In this document: one piece after another, positions 37,390 to 46,012 of the stretch
Layout of the letters: each line of letters opens with the position of its first letter
How positions within the stretch are numbered: position 1 is the stretch's first letter
NCBI GenBank assembly: GCA_963576475.1
Contig: OY754970.1
Location: forward strand, 25,913,091-25,977,090
Source: Molanna angustata
Lineage: Eukaryota > Arthropoda > Insecta > Trichoptera > Molannidae
DNA: 64,000 bases
Reading direction: 5' to 3'
Notes under the pieces: generated by a model
What the model was told of the DNA's origin: nothing
The model's input: the letters and a program-made list of their open reading frames with translations, nothing else
The model's database searches: none
Translations under genes and position numbers: made by a program

Positions 37390-37870
37390 TAATTGAAAAA
37401 AATATAGTGGGACAAAGCGGGAGGAGAATAAAAGGCAGGATAGAAGAACACAAAAAAGCAATAAAAAACTTAATATATCAAATTCAGAAATAACACTGTA
37501 GAAATATCGGCCACACATTCAGCTTAAAAAATACCGAGGTGCTCCACTTTGAGAAAAAAGCCAAAAAAACCCGATCTACTTGAAGCAATAGAAATCAATA
37601 AAAGAAAAAGTTCAAATCTGTTAAATATTCAGATTCCCCCAGTATGCTCACATATCTTTAACGTTATTAAAAAAAAACAATCATCGATACACACCACCCA
37701 CATATACTCCGTCCACAACCACCACAGCTACCCCCACCATACCCGATACGCTCTCACTCACCAATGTAGGATGACATTTGTCGAATCAGTCACATTTTAG
37801 TTGTTACTGAAGATGGATTGAAAAATCCGAAAACGTTTTAACAAAAAATAAATATTAGGTGGATTATACA
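37390..37870 (+). pseudogene. Penelope-like GIY-YIG relic
   Basis: Plus strand reads VGQSGRRIKGRIEEHKKAIK, then an in-frame TAA, then RNIGHTFSLKNTEVLHFEKK, then after a frameshift PDLLEAIEINKRKSSNLLNI. The G-Q-(S/T)-G-R ... R-x-x-E-H ... G-H-x-F ... E-A-x-E-I order is that of the GIY-YIG endonuclease at the C-terminus of Penelope-like retroelements. The GIY/YIG strand itself is lost and only the part from the Arg helix onward remains. The reverse transcriptase part is absent. A CTGAAGA ... GAAAAC motif 120 bp downstream (37807-37832) lies in the expected terminal-repeat region. Family assignment is from motifs only. Confidence 0.6.
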
Positions 37871-38544
37871 AAGTTTTTTGCTGTTCATTTTTTAGTAAAG
37901 ATTGTATGTGCATTGAGCATCATATACTGGTTCAAATTTAATTAGAATCATAAAAAAAATTGATAATTTCGCTCAATTTTTATTGACTCCGATATCAGTA
38001 CACGATCAACTATTGTATGTATTATAAACGCTGTCGGGTGAGGTCGGATCCACACATTTAAATTAAAGATTCCTAAATGGTATAAAAAACTGCTCATAAA
38101 CATCACAGCCTTATCATATTAAAGAGCTCTAGGACATTAGAATAATAATAATAAGGAATAAACTGTTCATCCAATTCCAACTATCAAATAATCCCGACGA
38201 TTATGTGTCGGGTAAATCGGACATTGTATTCCACATCACACAGCTGGACAAACGACATTAGCATATTATTATTCAACCTGAAAGGACGAACCGGCGATCA
38301 AATCCCTACGGATAACATTGGAATATATTATGATTTATATTTCGGACTTCGTACGTGTTGGTACAATTCAGACTGCGACAAAGGAAGAAATTAGACTATT
38401 AATTGTCATATTAATCTGCAGCAAAATTATTTCTATTAATTTTGGTGCTAATATATTTAAGGAATAGTTATCTAACCATATATATGACACAGCATAAAGT
38501 ATAGACTCGTTGTGCATTACTCTAATTTAGAGTGTTGCAACTAT
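37871..38544. other. Unassigned non-coding stretch
   Basis: A 63-codon frame (38203-38394) has no recognisable domain. No repeats shared. Confidence 0.35.
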
Positions 38545-39013
38545 TGAATATATGTATATGGTAGTAACCCCTGGAGTGGCGCCCCCAAATACCTACTGAA
38601 TACTCTCGATGCTGTACAAAGGCGTGCTCTACGTCTGATGGACGAGTGACCCATTATTGATTGATGGATTGCAATCACTAGACCACAGACGCAATGTCGG
38701 TATTTTTTTATTCAGTAAGTTTTTTCTATGGATACTACCACGGGAGATGCTCGGAAGAATTTGCATCCCTAGTCCTTCTTCCACCCATTTACAGTATATA
38801 CACGAACCAGTCGCTTCTAGAACTCTTTTATTAACACAGCAGCCTGGCTATGGAACGATTTTCCGAATTCTGTGTTTCCACCTTCTTACAACCCGGGTCT
38901 TTTTAAAACCCAATCAATATTTTTCCTGAGCAGATTACAATCACTCCCCAACGATACGTAGTGCGCTTCTTCAAAAGAGTATAATGGACCCAAATCCTGA
39001 TTGCTGGTGTCCC
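38545..39013 (+). pseudogene. Decayed copy of the 46-kb LINE (3' end)
   Basis: Aligns with 49066-49567 of the intact element: CTGGAGTGGCGCCCCCAAAT, CAAAGGCGTGCT, GGATTGCAATCACTAGA, CCACGGGA, AACACAGCAGCC and TACGTAGTGCGCTTCTTC. It has many substitutions, an in-frame stop after LMDE and an internal deletion of about 45 bp between the CCACCCA and ATACACGAACC blocks. The poly(A) tail is eroded. Older than the 54-kb copy. Confidence 0.85.
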
Positions 39014-40214
39014 CAGTTTTAGGATTTAAAAAAGTACACTTCGCTGATGTCTTCTTACCACGTTTTTCTAATGTCGAAGCCAGTCTGCACAGCAATAGTT
39101 TCAACTAGATGAAGTATGTTCATACACAAGGCTTCTGCCATAGATATGGTGCCACGTCATCAAGATATCCCCACTTAATCAATCCATTCCAAAGCTTTTG
39201 GACAGTTCTGATGACAAAGTGGGGAGTAAAACCCCTTTACAGAATAAGTGGTTATGTACAGAGTGACGATTTAATCATTATCGTGGTTTAAAGGAAAGAA
39301 GACATGCACAGAAGACTTATGGAAGCACTATTCAAAAGGGCAAATACATAATATTTCTTTGACAATGTGCTCGACAATTCCATGTCAGGGATACCAGATA
39401 TGGCATGAAACGAAGATTAAAAAAATATTGAGAATTCATATGCCACATAAACAAAACAAATCTTTATAATATGTGTAAATTCAAGATAACGATCAAAAAT
39501 ATACAAGAGAAATCGATTTACAAAATTAGATTATCAACTTGAAATTATCATTATTCAAATTTCAAGGTATTATTATGTTATGTTGTTATATCTAATATTA
39601 TAGTCAGGATAGTACGACGTGTGTGACAAAGTTTTTAAAATATATCGACATTTCCTTTCAACGGACGCGAATAAAGTGTCGTTTTTATTGCGCCGGGCGA
39701 CGAAATAAATGGTGTGTCAAATTATTTATCGGCAATAACGAGAGCCTTACCAGCGACACATTATTTTTCGATAGAAAATAATAATGTGTCGATCGGTACC
39801 TTTGAGGCGATATAAATTAATCGACGGGTTTAGCTGAAAAATGATCGGAGAAGTGGGAGTTTCAGAGCGGCCCGACCCGGCTTGCATTCTTATTCCCGGA
39901 CGCGACATTCCACTCATTGGCATCAATGTTAGTATGTATGTTGAACAGTGGTTCTTAACTCAAACTATTGGTCCAGAGCCATCAATAAACAATGTTTTTT
40001 TAGTATGCCCGGATCCACAGTTCATCAGTCCATAGTCAAATGGTGCTGCATAAGCTCAAAAACTTACATAAGTAGATAGCTTAAATACAAATCGAATATT
40101 TTATGCTCGCGTGTTACGATCCAATATCTCAATATATAGCGTAAGATAGAAGTTTCATTGTCATTCCATAGATGGGTATGGTAGTATTATTTCAGATTAT
40201 TTTAAAGCGTTAGA
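39014..40214. other. Unassigned stretch with a hairpin
   Basis: 39640-39860 is richer in CpG and has TTTTATTGCG and ATTTATCGGC strings plus a 38-nt hairpin at 39754-39791 (12-bp arms CGACACATTATT / AATAATGTGTCG). Homeodomain-like TTTATTG/TAAT sites suggest a possible enhancer; speculative. No gene. Confidence 0.4.
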
Positions 40215-40345
40215 AATTTACTACTACTTATTATGCAGCCGTTTCTATCCACAACTGTTCATAAGCCTCCCTCATATCTCTCGAGGCTTCTATGTCCTCC
40301 TTCTGCATCCAGTCACCAGCAACCCTCTTTATATCATCGGACCAT
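40215..40345 (-). pseudogene. RTE-like ORF C-terminus scrap
   Basis: Minus strand reads WSDDIKRVAGDWMQKEDIEA and DMREAYEQLWIETAA followed by TAA. This is the classic end of RTE-type LINE ORFs (R-W-x-D-D-I ... A-G ... A-x-D-R ... E-A-Y-x-Q-x-W). Only this piece is left. Confidence 0.75.
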
Positions 40346-40349
40346 AAAA

Positions 40350-40410
40350 GCATTTATGATTAATTTAGGGAATATATGAAGATGTATATGTACTTGTTTA
40401 ACAAGGACAT
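40350..40410 (+). mobile_element. SINE-B tail fragment
   Basis: TTTAGGGAATATATGAAG and ATGTACTTGTTT match the tail of SINE-B at 50165-50220. The tRNA-like head is missing. Confidence 0.5.
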
Positions 40411-40451
40411 ATTCATTTAAAAAAATGAAATGATAATAAAGTAAAATAAAA

Positions 40452-40530
40452 TAATTGGTGAACGTAGCGCAAGCGCATAGTGATAATGTAAATCAGCCAA
40501 TGACAGGTCGTCAGGACCAGGTCGACAGGA
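40452..40530 (-). repeat. Family A fragment
   Basis: Reversed core AATTGGTGAACGTAGCGCAA, GCGCATAGTGATAATG and AATCAGCCAATGACAGGTCG. Confidence 0.6.
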
Positions 40531-40705
40531 CAGGTTATTTTTGTATTATTATCTATATATGTATCTAAATATTTTGTGATCGTCCAAGGCATTGCTGAAA
40601 ACCAGCTGCACTGTGGATCTCCACGGGTGTACAGTTGAGCAACAGCCTATTTGTTGTAAAATAGTGAAAAAGATGTATAATTGTTTGTTATTTTTTTATA
40701 CATAT

Positions 40706-41059
40706 ATCATCATCATCATAAGCTCGACAACCCTGGGTGGGCCTTGGCTGAATCCAGGAGTCTCCTCTATTCCCTATCCGTTGCCTTCGTTTTCCAGATT
40801 CTAATATCTATTGTAGATACATCGGCATCAACACTGTCCATCCATCGAGTCCTTGGTCTTCCTGGTCTCCTTCGATCTTGTGGCACAGAAAGTGTGAGGC
40901 GTTTTGTGGGGTTGTTGTCGTCCATTCGGATTATGTGACCAGCCCATCTTAAGTGCCCTATCTTGATGGAACTGATCACATCGGGCTCGTATAGCTCCAT
41001 GTTGCATCGACGACGCCAACCATTATTCTCTTTTATTAGCCCGTAGATCGTTCGAAGGA
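40706..41059 (-). pseudogene. LINE C-terminus (host of nested insertion), distal part
   Basis: Minus strand continues from 41715-41781: IYGLIKENNGWRRRCNMELY, SSIKIGHLRWAGHIIRMDDN, RRPGRPRTRWMDSVDADVST and WKTKATDRE, then a degraded end and an (ATG)n microsatellite on the minus strand (about 40706-40719). This is the C-terminus of an RTE-like or related LINE ORF. It is cut by another LINE; the 15-bp AGATCGTTCGAAGGA at 41045-41059 is the left target duplication. Confidence 0.85.
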
Positions 41060-41714
41060 GGAAATACAATAAATTTGAAAGACAATTATGACTTTGAAAA
41101 TGTTGAAGACTTCAAATACCTGGGTTCCACAATCAACAAAGATAATGAGGACACAACAGAAATAAAAAACAGAATAACAACAGGTAACGGAGCATTCTTC
41201 TCTCTTCTACCGGTGTTCAAATCAAGTGTCCATAGGAAAACGAAAATCACGCTGTATTAGAACAGTTGTGACATATGGATGTGAAGCATGGACACTTACA
41301 GCCAAATCTGCTGAAATGCTGGACACGTTTGAGAGACGAGTGCTTCGTAGAATCCTAGGACCTATGCCTGATGGTGACGCCTGGAGGATTTGATACAATA
41401 ATGATCTGTATGCTATCTACAAGACTTCCAGGCTCTCTGTGCATGTCAGATTGAGCAGATTGAGATGGGCCGGACATGTACAGAGAATGCCACCACAGTG
41501 AATACCAAAGAAAGTTCTGTGTGGACATCCAGGTGGAAGACGAAAGGTTGGAAGACCGCGGCTGCGATGGGAGGACGAAGTTGGAAGGGATGCTTCCCAA
41601 CTACTGCAAGTGCCGGGCAGTTGGAGAGTTGCTGCAGAAGATAGGAGAAGCTGGAGGCGAAGACTGACGGAGGCCAAGGCTCGATATGGGCTGTAGCGCC
41701 ATTGAAGAAGAAGA
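41060..41714 (+). pseudogene. Nested LINE 3' end inserted in another LINE
   Basis: Plus strand reads VEDFKYLGSTINKDNED, then a frameshift near 41255, then TVVTYGCEAWTLTAKSAEML, FERRVLRRILGPMPDGDAWR, LRWAGHVQRMPPQ, GRRKVGRPRLRWEDEVGRDA and RRSWRRRLTEAKARYGL before the stop. Two further in-frame TGA codons (near 41391 and 41500) disable it. The end is an (AAG)n tail at 41704-41716. 5'-truncated in the reverse transcriptase domain. It is flanked by a 15-bp duplication, so its borders are well fixed. Confidence 0.9.
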
Positions 41715-41781
41715 AGATCGTTCGAAGGATCCTTCTCTCAAAAGCTGTTATGGATCCTTCAGTTTGTTTGGTCATCACCTA
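41715..41781 (-). pseudogene. LINE C-terminus (host), proximal part
   Basis: Minus strand reads MTKQTEGSITAFERRILRTI, which joins the 41059 side at the duplicated AGATCGTTCGAAGGA (41715-41729). Without the insert the frame reads on across the junction. Confidence 0.85.
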
Positions 41782-41799
41782 AATTATTATTTATATATT

Positions 41800-41872
41800 T
41801 CGTAAGCCCTGTAGGTGCCTGATTTCACGGTTCTCTTAGAAATATATATTCCATCTTCGTCTGCATTGAGAT
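41800..41872 (-). repeat. Family A arm fragment
   Basis: TAAGCCCTGTAGGTGCCTGA and TTCCATCTTCGTCTGCATTG match the right arm of the 63-kb copy (63378-63454). Confidence 0.6.
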
Positions 41873-42254
41873 ATAAATACAGTTTGAGGAGCTACGATTG
41901 AGATCAATTAAATTATTTTAATTATCGGCATCATTCCACGAGTAGGTAGTAATGTACTAAGACAAGATACAGCCTTCGATACAACCTTCAATGAATAAGT
42001 GTCATTGGCCACATGAACTAGTTTGTCGATCGGTGTTTTAAGATGATGTTAACTTTTGATATAGGCAGGTAAGTAGGTACCTTCCAACGCGTTCATAAGA
42101 AGACGAACCAGTCATTTTGTTTTTACAAACATAGAAAAGTAATAAAAATAGTATGAAGATGTAGAACATTCAATCCACTAAAACTTGTTATGATTTATTG
42201 AAATCAATTTGAAACTCGATTAATGAATCTAGTCAATATTGTGATGGGAAATAT

Positions 42255-42405
42255 TCAACGGTTGGCGCGCTGGGATAGTAATCTAGTGGTCGCCAGTTCG
42301 AATCCTACCACTACCGATTTCGTTCACCTACATAAACCACAAGGATTCATACTTATGTAATTTAGTATGTATGAAGGTGATTATGTATCTACTTGTAACA
42401 ACTTT
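42255..42405 (+). mobile_element. SINE-B copy
   Basis: GGCGCGCTGGGATAGTAATC, then GGTCGCCAGTTCGAATCC (box B-like) and ACCGATTTCGTTCACC, then an AT-rich tail with GTAATTTAGTATGTATGAAG. The box A part is truncated. Confidence 0.7.
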
Positions 42406-42734
42406 TATTTAAGTATAATGTTGTTTCCCTAACAGAGTGCAACTTTATGATAGATGTTATGAAAAATATTTATCATGAACTTCCACATATGAGGATATAA
42501 TCCATGTAACGAGTCTTTAATATATTTTTAAAGGTAATTTGTATTGAATTATAATATTCTTGTAATTAAAATGTTAATTTGATTATGTATAGGCTAATGA
42601 AAATAAAATTATCAAAGTCTTGATTTCAACTGTTACTGTTGTAATAATTGCATTAAAGTATAATAATAAATTAATTAAAATAATGTCCTGTCAAATACCT
42701 ACATAAATAAAAACAAAAGTATTATTTACATACA
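42406..42734. other. Unassigned AT-rich stretch
   Basis: Nothing recognised. Confidence 0.4.
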
Positions 42735-42958
42735 ACAAAATACAACAGGCAACATAAACATCTTACATAGTTCAGCAATGAGGTTCACCACCCATTCTGA
42801 ATCTAGTGCCTTTTTTGGTGAAACGAGACTGGTGTGTGGGTATACATAGATATGTTGTTCTCCCTTTTATAAGGCAATGCACATCCGCACACCTTTCGCT
42901 GGTTACCCCACATTGTGGGATATGCCGTGATGGTATGAATGAATGAATGAATTATTTA
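42735..42958 (+). mobile_element. SINE-A copy 4 (5'-truncated)
   Basis: ACAACAGGCAACATAAACAT, GCAATGAGGTTCACCACCCA, GGTGTGTGGGTATACATAG and GGATATGCCGTGATGGTATG, then a (GAAT)n tail. Very close to the 44540 copy; the head is missing. Confidence 0.85.
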
Positions 42959-43139
42959 CATAGATCATAGAATTATAAGGTAAATCTAAAACATAGACAG
43001 GTATTAAAATAAACGAGTATTACCTACTTTCCTAACAAATATACCATTACTCAACGTAAAAATAGATATAATAAGATACTTTAAAATAAAAAAATACATT
43101 TTTAGAACTACCGATAAATGATTTAATTATTTATGATCC

Positions 43140-43345
43140 ATCTATTTAATTTAATTTATATTTTATTGTTTAGTTATTTTATATTTATTTACAATTATTT
43201 AAAATTAATTATAATTATTTATATTTATTTATTTATATTTTACAATGTAGTTGTAGTTGGTGAGTTAAAAGAAATTGCCACACGGCAATAAACTCACCAC
43301 TTGCGCGGGGTGCAAGGAAGTTTTTATTATTGTTATTAATGCAAC
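43140..43345 (-). mobile_element. LINE 3' UTR/tail (hairpin family)
   Basis: Minus strand: CTTGCACCCCGCGCAAGTGG, GGTGAGTTTATTGCCGTGTG and GCAATTTCTTTTAACTCACC form a strong stem (GGTGAGTT / AACTCACC with inner ATTGCC / GGCAAT), then an AAATAAATAAATA tail. No ORF left. Confidence 0.6.
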
Positions 43346-44180
43346 AAAGAGAAAATCTTGAACATGTGGATTCCCATCCGAAACAGATGTATGTACACTT
43401 TAAATAAGTAGCCACCAAATATTGATTCGTTTAATCAAGAAGAGAAAACGATACTAAAAAATAATAGTACCTACTACTTAAATGTAATTGAATTTATTCA
43501 TATGAATAAATTCATAAACATCAAAGTGATCTTCTTTCATTTAAAATAGCGGAGCAGCCGAGTTAAATTATAATTCGTGTTAATAATCACATATATTATA
43601 GGACAACGTCTTGCAATCAGGATATGATTGGAAGCAATGTACCTATGGCTAAACGTGTATTTAAGAATCGTTAAGCTTTAATTGGACACAGTCGTTATAA
43701 AATAATAACCAGAGATGTTTTTTTTATTTAGATATGTATTACGTACCAAGATTTCATTTGCCGCAAAGAACGCGTAACAAATATGATTGATATCATTTGA
43801 AACAAAAAAAAGGTACACAGCTTCCTCAACGCAACTTCTGACCTCTTTGTACTTGTAGAGGAAAAAAAAAGAATTAAACAAAATACATAATGAATTAGTA
43901 GGCAGAAATATATAAATTTGATTGGTTCGAAGATATATCAGTAGTCAATAAACCGCGCCATTATGCATTAATTGTGTACCTACATATGTAAAGTTGGAAA
44001 TAAATAAATTTACTATTGTGGCTCTTCAACGAACACCACATAGTTCGAATGTTTCCGAAATTAACCGAGAATCAACGAACGATGATCCCAGTTCTGCCTT
44101 CAAACGAAACGAGCCAATCATTCACGCGTCCGAAAAAAACGTTACGATAATCGTAGTTTTATTGAATTTGCTACCGACCC
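43346..44180. other. Unassigned non-coding stretch
   Basis: Short frames only; the 72-codon one at 43994-44212 runs into the MITE below and is not called. Confidence 0.35.
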
Positions 44181-44334
44181 TTAAGCCGGTTGCAGACCAA
44201 AAGCTAAGCTAAGTTAGTTTAGCTTAGCTCGCATAGCTGAGGTCGCTTTTCATACTAGCTCACATAGTTTGTGGTCTGTAGTGTAGACTTGTAATAACTA
44301 ACTTAGCTAAGCTTTTGGTCTGCAACCTGCTTTA
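44181..44334. mobile_element. 148-bp MITE-like element, TTA duplication
   Basis: 44184-44331 has terminal inverted repeats of about 35 bp (AGCCGGTTGCAGACCAAAAG ... and, from the right, AGCAGGTTGCAGACCAAAAG), differing at one of the first 20 positions. TTA lies directly outside each end (44181-44183, 44332-44334). A 3-bp TWA duplication is typical of PIF/Harbinger elements, so a Harbinger-type MITE is the likely class (inference). No coding capacity. Confidence 0.8.
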
Positions 44335-44506
44335 ACATCACGAACATTTAAAATCTTATTAAAAAGTTCAATTGTTAAAATATTTTTTTCTATAACATAC
44401 GAATGCTGATCATGTAAGTATTTTTTTATTTGAAACCCTTCATCACTAATAATTGAATAACTAATTTTTAAAATATAATCTTAACCTCACGATGATTAAT
44501 TATTTT

Positions 44507-44846
44507 AAATAACTAATAAAACTAATAAATAATAAATAGCTGTGAGGCACCGGCTTATAATAGTGCTTCCACTCTTTTCTATTATTGTTTGCGAGTGTCC
44601 CGTAAGAGCCGGGTAATCAAAAATACAACAGACAACAATAACATCTCACATAGTTCAGCAATGAGGTTCACCACCCATTCTGAATACAGTGCCTTTTTAA
44701 GTGAGACGAGACTGGTGTGTGGGTATACACATATATGTTGTGCTCCCTTTTATAAGGCAATGCACACCCGCACACCTTTCGATGGTTTCCCCACATTGTG
44801 GGATATGCCGTGATGGTATGAATGAATGAATGAAATAACTAATAAA
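44507..44846 (+). mobile_element. SINE-A copy 5 (full length, with duplication)
   Basis: 44540-44832 is the best copy: head CTGTGAGGCACCGGC, GTGTCCCGTAAGAGCCGG, AACATCTCACATAGTTCAGC, GGATATGCCGTGATGGTATG and an (ATGA)n/(GAAT)n tail. AAATAACTAATAAA occurs at 44507-44520 and directly after the tail at 44833-44846, a 14-bp direct repeat that fits a target duplication. However, 19 bp lie between the left repeat and the CTGTGAGG start, so either the element has a longer 5' end here or the repeat is partly chance. Confidence 0.8.
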
Positions 44847-45659
44847 CATATACCCCCATACTATGATAAAGATTTATACTAATTCTCAACCGACCTTATG
44901 TTGACAAAAAAAATGAAAGGGTTTATAAGGTTGTAAATGAACCCCCCAGAGCATAATCCTCTGATTTATCTGGATAGATGAATAATGCCCAGTAATATTT
45001 GATGTGGGAACACAGCTAATAAAATTATTTAGAAATGTTAAAACAAACGCACTACTTGCAGCGCAGGCTAAAGATTGTAGATGGGAGAGTTTAGTGTTGG
45101 TATGGTCACGGGTGGTGCAGAGCTGGATGTAGAAATGGTATGTGGATCATTGGATGGAGGGAACATTGTAAGAAGGGGTAAGGAGGAGGTTTGTACTTGG
45201 TTATTGATGACATAGTAACGATGCCAACACATAACTCTTCCGATCACACGGTTCAGTCTGCACCGCACCCACCTGAAGACGGAAACGATTGTTCCCGAAA
45301 CATGTCTTGGTTGAAATAAAAAAAGTGGAACAAAACAAAGTACGTAGTGCGTTTTATTTAACATTTTTAGATAATGAATTTCCACAAAGTGAAAGACGAT
45401 AATTATATCATTTCTACGGTGTTTTTTCTTTTCTTATATTTCATATAAACTCATTTGTTTTTTTTTGTATATAATCTATATTTTGAAAAATATTTTCTTC
45501 TTTTGTAACATTTAATGTATATTTTGTATGTAAAAATATGGTTTGTGTAGCTTTGCACCCCCCTGCTCACAGACTGGAATATTTTTTTTATTATTATTAT
45601 AAGCCTCCTCATGTTATTATTTATAAAAAATATCACAAAAAATAATGATTTCATATTTC
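44847..45659. other. Unassigned stretch with a hammerhead-like motif
   Basis: 45273-45301 reads CTGAAGACGGAAACGATTG then TTCCCGAAAC. No gene supported; the 105-codon minus frame at 45068-45385 has no known domain. 45530-45610 (TTGCACCCCCCTGCTCACAG) may be another old LINE end. Confidence 0.4.
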
Positions 45660-46012
45660 AATAGATTTATTATTTGTTTATTTAATATTTGGTACACGGT
45701 TAACATACAATATACATAAACATAATATCAATCACAATAAATCAACCATGCACACAAAAATCCCACAAGGCATAGCCTGTCTGTGGGTATACCAATTTAA
45801 ATAATATTCAAAATTATTCTGTTAATGACATTAGATATTTATAAAAAATAAAACAAAGCAAAGTGCTAAGGCAAGAAACAAGTACAAAAAATATAAAGAA
45901 GAAAACTTAGATATAAAATATACATATACATATTATATACAAAACATCGATAAGTATATATGAAACATCAGACTGACAGCGGTATAAAAAATATAACTAA
46001 TGAATTCATACT
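45660..46012 (-). mobile_element. Possible minus-strand LINE tail
   Basis: TTTATTATTTGTTTATTTAA then GGTACACGGTTAACATACAA looks like a reversed LINE 3' end, but no UTR family member supports it. Confidence 0.3.

Noticed and set aside
45068..45385. 105-codon minus frame as a gene
   Set aside because: No recognisable domain, no splice or polyadenylation context, and it overlaps the hammerhead-like repeat motif.
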